This document shows positions 43,673 through 52,408 of a DNA stretch of 64,000 nucleotides, one piece after another (positions within the stretch are counted from its first letter, which is position 1; each line of letters starts with the position of its first letter). This DNA comes from Berkiella sp963829835 (GTDB lineage Bacteria > Pseudomonadota > Gammaproteobacteria > Berkiellales > Berkiellaceae). The DNA lies in the NCBI GenBank assembly GCA_963829835.1, contig CAWHKC010000004.1, forward strand, positions 1,178,001-1,242,000. The letters run 5' to 3'. Position numbers and translations under genes: made by a program. Below the pieces are notes generated by a model. That model was not told the DNA's origin. It saw only the letters and a program-made list of their open reading frames with translations, and did no database searches.

Positions 43673-44956
43673 ATGAATCAAGGCGCAAAACGAGGAAGAA
43701 AACGAGCACCCGAACAAGGCGGTCGCTTAAAAAGAGCAGCTCATGATGAAGTAGCTGTTGCGCAAAATAACCCTGAAGAGCCTAACGTATTCACCAGATT
43801 ATCATTTGACGTTTTTGCCATTCTACTTAGTTTTATGTCATTAGTTGATGTTGCAAGATTTGCTACAGCATCAAAAGGTATCCATACGCGTATGAGTACC
43901 GACAAAGCAAATGCGCTTTGGCTAAAATACATCCAAGCGCTTCATGAAATAGATGCAAGTGTGCCACTGCCAACCAAAGCTCAATTTGGCGAACAAGGGT
44001 ATTTTCAAACGGTTATGGAACAGGCAAAAGCAATTCACCAAAGGCAGCTTAAAGACCTTGCTTATCTAAAGGAGCGCCACCCAGCCTATCTTGATGAATT
44101 AAATGCTGTTGATTTAACGATGGGTATGAAAGGATTAAAAGCGCGGCAGGCACTTTTAGAGCGGATTAACAGTGAGCTGATTAGACCTCGCATCCATCTG
44201 GACAACACAGAGCTGGAATTGAGGAATATAGGCATTACCTGTATTCCCGAATCCCTATTTGCAGAGGAGGAATTTGCAGACTATTGGCAGCGCTTGACAG
44301 TTCTGAATTGCGGGGTCAATGAACTTCACACATTGCCGGAATCAATAGGAAAATGCGCAGCACTTAAGGAGCTTGCTTGCAGCAGCAACCAACTTGTCAC
44401 TTTGCCGGACTCACTAGGAAACTGTGCAGCGCTTCAAAAAATTTGGTGCAGCAACAACCAGCTTCGCACATTGCCGGAATCAATAGGAAAATGCGCAGCG
44501 CTTCAAATCCTTATTTGCAACAACAACCAACTTCGCACTTTACCGGAATCACTAGGTAATTCTCGAGCGCTTCTAAGCCTTCTTTGTAAAAACAACCAGC
44601 TTCGGACATTGCCGAGCTCATTAGGAAACTGTGCAGCACTTCTAATGCTTAATTGCAACAGCAACCAGCTTCGTGAAATACCACAGTCTTTACAAAATAG
44701 AAAGGGGAGTGGTTGGAGTAAAGATGTTTTAGCTACTCAAACCCCATCCGAAGTTGAGCAGGCACCAGCAATGCTAACGCAATATAATGACGGGTTACAA
44801 AGAGGCCTGAACAATAAGGATGAGTCTAAAAAATCAGGAAAATCACAAACAAAACCGGGTTCGAAAGAGAAATCATCAACCAATAAACCTTCTTCACTTT
44901 CCTTTACAGATAAGCAATTGGTAGCTAGCGTGTTTGGTGGACGATGGAAGGTTTGA
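43673..44956 (+). CDS. F-box and leucine-rich repeat protein, probable effector
   Basis: This 427-residue protein begins with a basic stretch KRGRKRAPEQGGRLKR (residues 6-21) that resembles a bipartite nuclear-localisation signal. Residues 39-87 form an F-box (FTRLSFDVFAILLSFMSLVD ... ALWLKYI), the segment that docks SKP1 in host SCF ubiquitin ligases. From about residue 195 to 340 there are six LRRs with the phrase CSSNQLVTLPDSLGNCAALQ and its variants, the substrate-binding part. The tail is low complexity. No signal peptide. The combination is typical of host-directed effectors of intracellular bacteria; SCF recruitment and nuclear entry are inferred. Confidence 0.8.
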   Translation: MNQGAKRGRKRAPEQGGRLKRAAHDEVAVAQNNPEEPNVFTRLSFDVFAILLSFMSLVDVARFATASKGIHTRMSTDKANALWLKYIQALHEIDASVPLPTKAQFGEQGYFQTVMEQAKAIHQRQLKDLAYLKERHPAYLDELNAVDLTMGMKGLKARQALLERINSELIRPRIHLDNTELELRNIGITCIPESLFAEEEFADYWQRLTVLNCGVNELHTLPESIGKCAALKELACSSNQLVTLPDSLGNCAALQKIWCSNNQLRTLPESIGKCAALQILICNNNQLRTLPESLGNSRALLSLLCKNNQLRTLPSSLGNCAALLMLNCNSNQLREIPQSLQNRKGSGWSKDVLATQTPSEVEQAPAMLTQYNDGLQRGLNNKDESKKSGKSQTKPGSKEKSSTNKPSSLSFTDKQLVASVFGGRWKV

Positions 44957-45112
44957 AACCAAATTATTATTTATTAATTGCAAAATAACTAATGTATTGA
45001 TTCTTTAGAGCTTCAGTCCTGCTTCCCGCTACGCTAATAGATTCAAACATCGAAGCCTTAAATTGATGCATCATAGATTTGAACAAAGAAATATTAATAA
45101 GTACTTTAGCTT

Positions 45113-45154
45113 CGCAGGACAGGCCGCAGGATCACTGATTTTGCGTGTCCTGCG
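45113..45154. repeat. second copy of the CGCAGGACA hairpin repeat
   Basis: CGCAGGACA (45113-45121) pairs with TGTCCTGCG (45146-45154). The arms and the downstream GAAGCAGGATAA match the element at 41665-41694; the loop is longer here. Confidence 0.55.
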
Positions 45155-45297
45155 TAGGTCTGCCGAAGCAGGATAACGTTCGCCAAAGGCCATTCTATTT
45201 AGTTAGGAGTGGAAGCTGAGAGTCCTGCTTCGCTAATACAATTTAACATAGAGGTTTTAAATAAGTAGTTTTTTCATTTATAGTAGATTGATTGCCC

Positions 45298-45395
45298 GCC
45301 TACGTTCGCCTGTGGCGCAACTTCGGCGCGGCATACGCTCCGCTAACTCTTCGGTTCGCGATTTACAATCGCGCCGAAGCGTAAGCGTAGGCGGA
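45298..45395. repeat. GC-rich inverted repeat beside tRNA-Phe
   Basis: The ends CCGCCTACG and CGTAGGCGG are inverted, and the interior has several smaller palindromes (for example TTCGGCGCG and CGCGCCGAA). The right end, read as its complement (TCCGCCTACGC ... GCTTCGGCGCGATTG), resembles the element at 51797-51829. It is much richer in GC than its surroundings. Confidence 0.55.
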
Positions 45396-45471
45396 TGGTG
45401 GCCAGAGCTGGAATCGAACCAGCGACACAAGGATTTTCAGTCCTTTGCTCTACCGACTGAGCTATCTGGCC
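45396..45471 (-). tRNA. tRNA-Phe (GAA)
   Basis: The minus strand folds into a standard cloverleaf of 76 bases: acceptor GGCCAGA with TCTGGCC, D-stem GCTC/GAGC, anticodon stem AAGGA/TCCTT with loop CTGAAAA (anticodon GAA), and T-arm GCTGG TTCGATT CCAGC. CCA is encoded at the 3' end. Confidence 0.97.
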
Positions 45472-45560
45472 ATCAGACATTGAAAGTGCATAAAGATGCG
45501 AGGCGCCTATTAAACTGGAAGTTCCCAACCCTGTCAAGTTTGGTTTGTTATGATGTTAGC

Positions 45561-45836
45561 TTACTTGTCTGGTGGTTTATATCCGGCTGGTTTTTCACTG
45601 CTCCCTTCAAAGAAATATTTCTGCATTTCCGCTTCCAAGAAAGTACGCGCCTTAGGGTCAAGCACATTCAATCGATTCTCATTAATCAGTAAGGTCTGAT
45701 GCTTAAGCCACTGCTGCCAAGCTTCAACACTGATGGATTCGAAAATCTGTTGGCCAAGAGGACCAGGGTAAGGGATGCGATCTAAACCGGGCGCTTCTTT
45801 TTGCAATTTTTTGCAAAATACCATTCGTTGATTCAT
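45561..45836 (-). CDS. yggX: Fe(2+)-trafficking protein YggX
   Basis: The 91-residue protein protects iron-sulfur clusters and handles labile iron. It has the YggX opening MVFCKKLQKEAPGLDRIPYPG with the single conserved Cys, and QQIFESISVEAWQQWLKHQT, LINENRLNVLDPKA as in the family. Its start overlaps the mutY stop by four bases, the usual mutY-yggX coupling; MutY itself carries a 4Fe-4S cluster, which fits the pairing. Confidence 0.96.
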   Translation of the reverse strand: MNQRMVFCKKLQKEAPGLDRIPYPGPLGQQIFESISVEAWQQWLKHQTLLINENRLNVLDPKARTFLEAEMQKYFFEGSSEKPAGYKPPDK

Positions 45837-46873
45837 GTTGTTGTCCTCGTTAATAATTTTTTGATGGGGGCAGGTAAGCCCAATTTTTTTAAGTCTTTAG
45901 CCTTTACCCACCGCAAAGAAGGGGCAGTTGCTTTAGAAGTCGTTTTTTCAATATTCAGCAATATGGGATCAATCAGTAAATGATAATGGGTGAAAGTGTG
46001 CTTTATTTGAGGTAAGGGTTGCAATGGGGGTTTTGTTAAACCCAAGTTGCGAATAAAGGCTTGCATTGATTTTTCAGACTCAAATTCAGGTAGGCTATAG
46101 AGGCCCCCCCAGATCCCTTTCTCAGGTCGTTGTTCAAGAAGAATATCTTGCTCTTTGTTTTTGGCATACAACATAAAGGTTTGGCGTGTGGGGATTTTTT
46201 TTGTTTTTCTTCTTTGAGGATATAAGGTTTGCTGATTGTGTTTAAAAGCCGCGCAGCGGCTTTTTAAAGGGCAATGAGGGCAGTTTGGTTTAGAGCGCGT
46301 GCAAATCGTTGCACCGATATCCATAATGGCTTGCGTATAATCGGCAACCTGTTTGTCAGGCGTGTAAGAATCCGCTAATTCCCAAAGGGTGAGTTCTACC
46401 TCTTTTTGACCAAGTGCTCCCTCAACACAATGAAAGCGGCTTAGGACGCGCTTCACATTACCATCGCAAATAGTGGCTTTTTTATCAAAGGCTTGAGCAA
46501 TGATGGCGCCTGCGGTGGATGGCCCAATGCCAGGCATCAACACAAGCTCATCGACAGTTTGGGGAAATTTCCCTTGATGGTGCTTGATTATTTGCTGTGC
46601 GGTTTTATGTAAGTTACGCCCTCTGGCGTAATAGCCAAGACCTGCCCAATGTTGCAAGACTTCATCAATGTTAGCCTTGGCAAGCGCAGCTACTGTCGGA
46701 AAAGTATTCATAAACTTTTCAAAATAAGGAATAACGGTAAATACTTGCGTTTGTTGCAACATGATTTCAGAAACCCACACCCGATAGGGGTTAATGGCTT
46801 GTTTCCAAGGTAAATCATGGCGTCCATGAATGGCGTACCATTTAAGGACTTGTTTAGAAAACCAAGACTTCAT
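45833..46873 (-). CDS. mutY: A/G-specific adenine glycosylase MutY
   Basis: The 346-residue base-excision enzyme removes A mispaired with 8-oxoG. It has the helix-hairpin-helix (LMPGIGPSTAGAI), the catalytic Asp in the GPD-type region (YTQAIMDIGATIC), the 4Fe-4S cluster with spacing C-x6-C-x2-C-x5-C (CTRSKPNCPHCPLKSRC), and a C-terminal NUDIX-like lesion-recognition domain (GIWGGLYSLPEF). It overlaps both neighbours by four bases. Confidence 0.97.
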   Translation of the reverse strand: MKSWFSKQVLKWYAIHGRHDLPWKQAINPYRVWVSEIMLQQTQVFTVIPYFEKFMNTFPTVAALAKANIDEVLQHWAGLGYYARGRNLHKTAQQIIKHHQGKFPQTVDELVLMPGIGPSTAGAIIAQAFDKKATICDGNVKRVLSRFHCVEGALGQKEVELTLWELADSYTPDKQVADYTQAIMDIGATICTRSKPNCPHCPLKSRCAAFKHNQQTLYPQRRKTKKIPTRQTFMLYAKNKEQDILLEQRPEKGIWGGLYSLPEFESEKSMQAFIRNLGLTKPPLQPLPQIKHTFTHYHLLIDPILLNIEKTTSKATAPSLRWVKAKDLKKLGLPAPIKKLLTRTTT

Positions 46874-48879
46874 TCGTCTTTTTTCTTCTTCTTGAATAAT
46901 TTATTCAAGCCTTTATTTAATTTTTCTTCCAGCTTTTGTTGCAGTTCATCCGTTGAAGGTGTGCTACCTTCTTGGGTGGTTTGATTTGGATCGGATTTAT
47001 TACCTAATATTTTCCCCAGATTTTTTTCTATCTGTTTGTTTAGTTCCTTTTTTAAATCCTTTTCTAGGCCTTTTTTCAAGTAAAGATCCATATCAGGTTC
47101 AACTTTGGGATGATTCAAAGCCCCTTTAATTCGAATAGCCAATGGATAAGCATTGGGATGTTCTTCATTATCTTTGTATTGACGATAGGCTTGCATTTTA
47201 TATTCAATGGTTTTGTTGGCAAGATTAATACTTCCATCACCATTAGCTTTAAAGCTTGGGGCCACAATCGTTAAATCATTGTTATAGATGATATCGTCAT
47301 TAATATTAAGCGTTGCTGTCAGATCACCAAAGGGGGTGGTGTTGGTATCCGCCTCAACTTTTTTTTCTTTGTTAAATAAACTCGCTGCGAGGCTGAGATA
47401 ATATTTTACATCGATGCCTTCAATCGTCCCATTTGTTATGTGGGCTTTCACGATGCCGTTGATCTTTGAATTTTGAGCGAGATTAAAGTCGAGATCTGCG
47501 CGGCCTGTAAGTCTTTTTTCTTGTTTCAAATCAGTCAATAGCGGTTGAATCTGAATATCCTTTAGTGTTCCTTGAACAGTGGTGGCTGCTTGTGCGTTAG
47601 CAAGATCCTTACTGGCAACCAGTGATAAGGTGCCTTGGTAAAGGGAGGCGGTTAAAGAACTCACCTTAAGCAGGTTGTTATCTTTTCTAATGGAAGCCTT
47701 TACATTATCTAAAGTAAGATTTTTCACCAGCACTTGTTGAATTTGAATATCACCATTAATAGAGCGAGACGACTTATTATTACTGACAGAATTTTTACTC
47801 ACAGTAGTAGATTGTGCAGTTGTTGTTTGCAAAGGTGTTGCGTTGCTGGAACTCTGTGGAGCGCTTTCAGGAGCACTTGGTGCGGGTGCTAATTTGTCAA
47901 GGTCCAGGCGATTCATTTTCAACTTGAAAGTGATAGGGGCATTACCGTCAGCAGGTATCATACTGGTCCCGGTGATGGTCTGTTCACCCACCTGCAAACG
48001 AATATCTTTTAACGAAATGGCTTTATCAGCATCAACATTGATATTCATGGCAAGATTTGCTTTTTGAAAATTACTTGGATTGTTAGGAAAAGCTAATGTC
48101 ATGGTCGTATCAAGCGTTGCCGTTATTTTTTTAGCGAAGGTCATTGTTCCCTTGAAATCAGTGTGGCCACTTAGCGACGTTGCTTTACTTTTGCTTAACT
48201 GTTGTGTGACATCAAATTGACCACTGATAGGATAATCATTTTCTTTATCTCCACGCTCTCCCTTTATTTGCAAAGAACGCAATTGAATTATTTCTTGTTG
48301 CGCCTTATCTTCAAAAGAAAAGTTAGCGTCTTGAACATCAAAATGAACGAGTGAGAAAGTTAATTTTTTCTTTTGCTTAGAATCGGTGGAAGAGGCAGGC
48401 TTATCTTCTGTAGAAACACTTTTTTTGCTAGTTGTTTTTTTGACTTGATTAGTGAAATAGTCCCAATTAGTGGAACCATCGCTATTTTTCACCAGATTAA
48501 TTTGCAATCCCTTTAAAGTGAGGGTTTCTATGATCAGCTGCCGGTCAAGTAGCTCACGCACCGGTAATTTAAAAGTCATATGTTCAATTTTAATAAACTC
48601 ACCATCACCAAAGCCTGGGGCTTGAGATAATTGTACATCCGCCACATTCAGTGCCAGATGGGGGAAATATTTCATTTCGATATTGCCATGGATCTCCAAG
48701 GGCAATCCTGACTTTTCAGTGATAAAAGCACTGACTTCTTGTTTATAATCATTGGGATTAAAGATGAGAAAGGCCGCAACAGGAATAATAATCGCGATAC
48801 TAATGATTAGTAAAACTAACCATAACACCACGCGAAGAAATGATCCTTTGGATGCTGGGGAAACATTCTGGGCCTTCAT
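46870..48879 (-). CDS. AsmA family protein
   Basis: This 669-residue protein has an N-terminal inner-membrane helix (about 15-38) and a long periplasmic part made of beta strands, with the AsmA opening FNPNDYKQEVSAFITEKSGLPLEI. AsmA-like proteins are thought to bridge the inner and outer membranes and carry phospholipids. A Ser/Thr/Lys-rich linker and a Lys-rich C terminus (LNKLFKKKKKDE) are visible. The asmA-mutY-yggX order is conserved in gammaproteobacteria. Length is similar to E. coli AsmA (617). Confidence 0.9.
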   Translation of the reverse strand: MKAQNVSPASKGSFLRVVLWLVLLIISIAIIIPVAAFLIFNPNDYKQEVSAFITEKSGLPLEIHGNIEMKYFPHLALNVADVQLSQAPGFGDGEFIKIEHMTFKLPVRELLDRQLIIETLTLKGLQINLVKNSDGSTNWDYFTNQVKKTTSKKSVSTEDKPASSTDSKQKKKLTFSLVHFDVQDANFSFEDKAQQEIIQLRSLQIKGERGDKENDYPISGQFDVTQQLSKSKATSLSGHTDFKGTMTFAKKITATLDTTMTLAFPNNPSNFQKANLAMNINVDADKAISLKDIRLQVGEQTITGTSMIPADGNAPITFKLKMNRLDLDKLAPAPSAPESAPQSSSNATPLQTTTAQSTTVSKNSVSNNKSSRSINGDIQIQQVLVKNLTLDNVKASIRKDNNLLKVSSLTASLYQGTLSLVASKDLANAQAATTVQGTLKDIQIQPLLTDLKQEKRLTGRADLDFNLAQNSKINGIVKAHITNGTIEGIDVKYYLSLAASLFNKEKKVEADTNTTPFGDLTATLNINDDIIYNNDLTIVAPSFKANGDGSINLANKTIEYKMQAYRQYKDNEEHPNAYPLAIRIKGALNHPKVEPDMDLYLKKGLEKDLKKELNKQIEKNLGKILGNKSDPNQTTQEGSTPSTDELQQKLEEKLNKGLNKLFKKKKKDE

Positions 48880-48927
48880 AGCGTCACTCTCTCATTGATG
48901 TTGATTTTAATGGTTAAAAATAGGGAG

Positions 48928-49001
48928 TGGAGCGGGTGATGGGAATCGAACCCACGCCATCAGCTTGGGAAGCTGAGGTACTACCATTGTACTACACCCG
49001 C
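48928..49001 (-). tRNA. tRNA-Gly (CCC)
   Basis: The minus strand folds into a 74-base cloverleaf: acceptor GCGGGTG with CACCCGC, D-stem GTAC/GTAC, anticodon stem TCAGC/GCTGA with loop TTCCCAA (anticodon CCC), and T-arm TGGG TTCGATT CCCA. The 3' end is TCCA, with CCA encoded. Confidence 0.95.
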
Positions 49002-49039
49002 CTGAAAATTTGCCGTTTATTATACCCCACTCTCCAACG

Positions 49040-49116
49040 TGCCGCGACTTGTTCGCCGCATCCAGGCAAAATATTGATGATTTATAGTTTATGGATGCCG
49101 TGGACAAGCCACGGCA
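49040..49116. repeat. intergenic inverted repeat beside tRNA-Gly
   Basis: The left arm (49040-49063, TGCCGCGACTTGTTCG...) and the complement of the right arm (49093-49116, TGCCGTGGCTTGTCCA...) pair imperfectly over 24 bases with an AT-rich loop of about 30. A related but rearranged copy lies at 32694-32806. Confidence 0.65.
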
Positions 49117-49179
49117 AGTAGAAGTGGAGAACCTGCTTTGATAGTATACACATTCCAACAGCAAACTTTGTTAAGCTAA

Positions 49180-49887
49180 ATGACTTTACTAGAAAAACCC
49201 TTAAGGCCTATCCGTAGTTTTGTTCTGCGCCAAGGCAGAATATCTGACTCGCAACAGCAAGCACGTGCCTTATATTGGCCAAAATTTGGCTTATCGATAT
49301 ACCAACCACCAATGGATCTTAATTGGAATCAAGTCTTTGGCCGTGAATCTAAAAGAGTGTTAGAAATTGGATTTGGGATGGGGGACAGTTTGATTGCAAT
49401 GGCACAAAAATCCCCTGAAATCGATTTTATTGGTATTGAAGTCCATCAACCTGGCATTGGTCGTTGTTTAACGCAAGCTAACAAATTGCAATTAACAAAT
49501 CTCAAAATTTTTGCAGAAGATGCGATTGGTGTACTGGAAGGATGTATTGCTGATAATAGCCTAGACAAAGTTTGTCTGTTTTTCCCTGATCCGTGGCCAA
49601 AAACAAAACACCATAAACGCCGTATTGTACAAAACAATTTTATTAGCTTAGTGGCGCAAAAGCTCAAAATTGGCGGCCAATTCCATATGGCAACAGACTG
49701 GAAAGACTATGCTGATCATATGTTAGCCGTGCTTGAAAAATCTTCAGCCTTTACAAATCAATTTGGGCCAGGTCAATGTGCTCCCAACCAATATGAACGT
49801 CCTCCTACCAAATTTGAGATGCGTGGCCAAAAGCTAGGTCATGAAATTTGGGATCTCGTTTATCAGCGTTCATTAGCTCACTCTTAA
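49180..49887 (+). CDS. trmB: tRNA (guanine-N7-)-methyltransferase TrmB
   Basis: The 235-residue SAM methyltransferase makes m7G46 in tRNA. The SAM site is LEIGFGMGDSL near residue 68, then IGIEVHQPGIGRCL, and the family motif FFPDPWPKTKHHKRRIVQ near residue 130 is perfect. The N terminus (RPIRSFVLRQGRIS) is also typical. The gene is just downstream of tRNA-Gly on the opposite strand. Confidence 0.97.
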   Translation: MTLLEKPLRPIRSFVLRQGRISDSQQQARALYWPKFGLSIYQPPMDLNWNQVFGRESKRVLEIGFGMGDSLIAMAQKSPEIDFIGIEVHQPGIGRCLTQANKLQLTNLKIFAEDAIGVLEGCIADNSLDKVCLFFPDPWPKTKHHKRRIVQNNFISLVAQKLKIGGQFHMATDWKDYADHMLAVLEKSSAFTNQFGPGQCAPNQYERPPTKFEMRGQKLGHEIWDLVYQRSLAHS

Positions 49888-49945
49888 TAGCTCTCCTATA
49901 CTAAATATATAGATCCCTTCCTAACCTAACCATGGGGTAGCAAGC

Positions 49946-51793
49946 GTGTTTGGCGTCCCAGGCTTAACACCCGATATTTTTTTAGTATTGGGTATCATCG
50001 TAATCACCGTCATACTCTTTGTAACAGAGATTGTGCGTGTCGATGTTGTTGCCTGTTTAGTTTTAGTCTTGTTAGGTCTCACAAAATTAGTGCCCAGTAA
50101 TGTTCTTTTTTCAGGCTTCTCAAGCGATGCGGTTATAGCATTGATTGGTGTCATGATTATGTGTGCTGGTCTTGAACGTAGTGGGGTGGTTGCAAAGATT
50201 GCCCATTACATGATGCGCATGGGGGGCGCAAGTGAAGGCCGGATCCGTTTTTTATTAATGGGCAGCGGTGGTTTTTTTGCAGGCTTTTTGCGAAGTGTTG
50301 GTACAGTGGCGTTGTTATTACCGGTGGTGATGCGAATTCGCCATGCCACAGGTATTCATAAATCTCGTCTTTTAATTCCCTTAAGTTTTTGCGCCATATT
50401 AGGCAGCACTTTAACCATGCTAGGGACAGGTCCTTTAATCTTGCTCAACAGTTTACTTGTCAACTCAGGTGGCTTGACCGATAGATTTGGACAAGATGCG
50501 CCAATGCTTGGTTTATTTAGCGTTTTTCCAATTGGTTTAACCTTATTGGTTTTGGGCATGGGATATTTTGCCTTGTTAGGCGATTGGTTATTACCCAAAG
50601 TTGCTAAAAACGATAGTACTAATGGCGGAAGTCCGGCTTATTTTAAAAGAATTTATGGGATAGGGGCTGATTTTTGTGAATGTCGTGTCCCCTCGACCAG
50701 TCCATTAGTAAACAACACTTTGCGACAATGGGAAGGATTACTTCCTCCTGATATTGCCATTATTGGGATCAAATTGGGCAACAGCATACATATCCCTCCT
50801 TTAAGAAAAACAGAACTTAAAGAGGGGACAGTATTAGCGATGCTCGGGCCCAGAGATGAAATTCAAGAATTTGCTAAAAAATATGGCCTGCGGATGTCTC
50901 CTTATTTAACAACCTTCCAAGAAAAATTAAATCCTACCCATTCAGGACTTTGCGAGGCAGTCGTGCCACCGAGTTCTCAATTGGTGGGCACAAATTTACG
51001 CGATCTCCATATGCGGCATCATTTTGGGATCCAAGTTTTAGCTGTGCATCGTGGTGATAAAGTCCGTCGTGGCAAAAAGGAAATAGGTAATTTAACATTG
51101 CGCTCAGGAGATACCTTAGGAATGTTTTGTGAATGGGGAGCTTTGTTTTCTTTACAAAAAAATCCTGACTTTGTTGTTGTAACATCAGATTACCCACGTC
51201 AGAAAATGCATACCGAAAAAATGTGGAATGCTGTCCTTTTCTTTGCTCTTGCTATTAGTTTAATTGTATTTGCAGGGTTGTCCGTTGCCATTGGACTTCT
51301 TGTTGGCGCGGTCTGCATGATATTTTCGGGTGTGATCAGTATTGATGATGCCTATGAATCTGTTAGTTGGAAAACAGTTTTTCTTTTAGCAGGGTTGATC
51401 CCTTTAGGAATTGCCGTACAAACCAGTGGTACTTCTGATTGGGTGGGGATGTATATTCTGAAAATATTTTCTGGATCATCAGAGTGGATGCTTTTATTTA
51501 TGCTGGGTGTGATTGCTTCAGTATGTAGTTTGATATTATCCAATGTGGGAGCAACAATTGTATTAGTTCCTTTGGCTGTACATTTGGCACAAGCGACTGG
51601 TGCTGATCCTCGTGCATTCGCTTTAATGGTTGCTGTTGCAACATCAAATTCATTTGTGCTACCAACCCATCAAGCGAATGCACTCATTAGTTTGCCTGGG
51701 CACTATAAAATCAGTGATTTTCTTAGAGCTGGTGGTTTAATGTCATTTCTTTATTTGATTGTCGTAATGTTCATGATTCACCTTCTATTTTAA
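49946..51793 (+). CDS. SLC13/DASS-type transporter with RCK-C domains
   Basis: The 615-residue protein has about five TM helices at the N terminus, two soluble TrkA-C/RCK-C modules (about 220-300, ECRVPSTSPLVNNTLRQWEG, and 325-410, EAVVPPSSQLVGTNLRDLH), and then another TM block to the end. This layout is found in the SLC13 (divalent anion:sodium) family with regulatory RCK-C inserts. The C-terminal motif SNVGATIVLVPLA (near residue 533) fits the anion site of the family (SN(A/G)AT). It starts with GTG at 49946, with GGGG ten bases before. Substrate (sulfate, dicarboxylate or another anion) is not determined. Confidence 0.88.
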   Translation: MFGVPGLTPDIFLVLGIIVITVILFVTEIVRVDVVACLVLVLLGLTKLVPSNVLFSGFSSDAVIALIGVMIMCAGLERSGVVAKIAHYMMRMGGASEGRIRFLLMGSGGFFAGFLRSVGTVALLLPVVMRIRHATGIHKSRLLIPLSFCAILGSTLTMLGTGPLILLNSLLVNSGGLTDRFGQDAPMLGLFSVFPIGLTLLVLGMGYFALLGDWLLPKVAKNDSTNGGSPAYFKRIYGIGADFCECRVPSTSPLVNNTLRQWEGLLPPDIAIIGIKLGNSIHIPPLRKTELKEGTVLAMLGPRDEIQEFAKKYGLRMSPYLTTFQEKLNPTHSGLCEAVVPPSSQLVGTNLRDLHMRHHFGIQVLAVHRGDKVRRGKKEIGNLTLRSGDTLGMFCEWGALFSLQKNPDFVVVTSDYPRQKMHTEKMWNAVLFFALAISLIVFAGLSVAIGLLVGAVCMIFSGVISIDDAYESVSWKTVFLLAGLIPLGIAVQTSGTSDWVGMYILKIFSGSSEWMLLFMLGVIASVCSLILSNVGATIVLVPLAVHLAQATGADPRAFALMVAVATSNSFVLPTHQANALISLPGHYKISDFLRAGGLMSFLYLIVVMFMIHLLF

Positions 51794-51796
51794 CCA

Positions 51797-51829
51797 TCCG
51801 CCTACGCACTTTGTGCTTCGCCGCGATTG
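51797..51829. repeat. short copy of the CCGCCTACGC repeat
   Basis: TCCGCCTACGC ... GCTTCGCCGCGATTG closely matches the complement of 45366-45395 (TCCGCCTACGC ... GCTTCGGCGCGATTG), differing in the middle. Confidence 0.5.
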
Positions 51830-51831
51830 AA

Positions 51832-51858
51832 CTCACCTATGCTTTTGGCATAGGTGAG
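51832..51858. terminator. convergent hairpin between transporter and YcxB-like genes
   Basis: CTCACCTATGC and GCATAGGTGAG form an 11-bp perfect stem with loop TTTTG, in the 66 bases between two convergent genes. It ends one base before the stop codon of the minus-strand gene. Confidence 0.7.
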
Positions 51859-51859
51859 A

Positions 51860-52408
51860 TCAACATTCCCATCTTGAAAAAACGCGATGCACGATTTTCT
51901 TTTCAATAATGATATTGCGCAGATCTTGAATATCTCCAGGTGAATTAAAGGCTCTAAAGGGTAACCAGAGAAAAGTGGTAAAGCTGTTGGGGAATACAAA
52001 GCCATTTTTGGCTTCTAAAACATATTTCACTTGGTCCCAAGTCATATGACCTTGGCGTAAACCTTTGCCAGCCCATACTATTCCGTTAAGCGAAATTTCT
52101 ATAGTAATAGGCTTGCTTAATACGATAGAACGTTTCATCCGCTGATATAAGAGCCATTCATTGAAAGGGCGACGACCAAATAACCATAAGAAACAAACTG
52201 CCAAAGCTGCAAGCCATTGAATGGGAAATGAAACTTTAGAATTGACAATAGAAACGACAAGTGTAAGTGAAAAAATAACTAAGAAAATGCCAGCAAAAAT
52301 ATTAATAAAACCTACGGTATACAATAAAAAGGGTTTTTTTTCGGCAAAAAGAGAACTTGCTTTAGTCAACTCTTTTGCTGTGGGTTGGTATTCAATTTTG
52401 ATGTTCAT
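51860..52408 (-). CDS. YcxB-like two-TM protein
   Basis: The 182-residue protein has two TM helices (about 29-52 and 63-80) followed by a soluble strand-rich domain. The phrase GHMTWDQVKYVLEAKNGFVFPNSFTTFLWLPFRAF resembles the YcxB-like pattern (W..I.......Y......F..IPKRAF). Its start overlaps the hemW stop by four bases, so it is the last gene of the hemW operon. Function unknown; a PH-like fold is possible. Confidence 0.72.
   Translation of the reverse strand: MNIKIEYQPTAKELTKASSLFAEKKPFLLYTVGFINIFAGIFLVIFSLTLVVSIVNSKVSFPIQWLAALAVCFLWLFGRRPFNEWLLYQRMKRSIVLSKPITIEISLNGIVWAGKGLRQGHMTWDQVKYVLEAKNGFVFPNSFTTFLWLPFRAFNSPGDIQDLRNIIIEKKIVHRVFSRWEC

Larger units (their letters stand above)
44957..45395. 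other. repeat-rich 439-base spacer before tRNA-Phe
   Basis: No gene is credible. Two diverged direct repeats start with CAGTCCTGCTTC and GAGTCCTGCTTC (near 45017 and 45217), each followed by GCTAATA and an AT-rich tail. A CGCAGGACA...TGTCCTGCG hairpin is at 45113-45154. A GC-rich block at 45298-45395 has arms CCGCCTACG and CGTAGGCGG. Confidence 0.6.

Noticed and set aside
45020..45395. CRISPR-like array, considered because of several repeats in the spacer
   Set aside because: The repeats differ in length and spacing, are palindromic and have no uniform spacers; no cas gene is near.
45343..45537. Short frame antisense to or across tRNA-Phe
   Set aside because: Its peptide (IAQSVEQRTENPCVAGSIPA) is the well-known false translation of a tRNA gene.
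48927..49164. Short frames across tRNA-Gly on both strands
   Set aside because: They are translations of the tRNA and the repeat next to it (for example MGIEPTPSAWEAEVLPL), a common annotation artefact.
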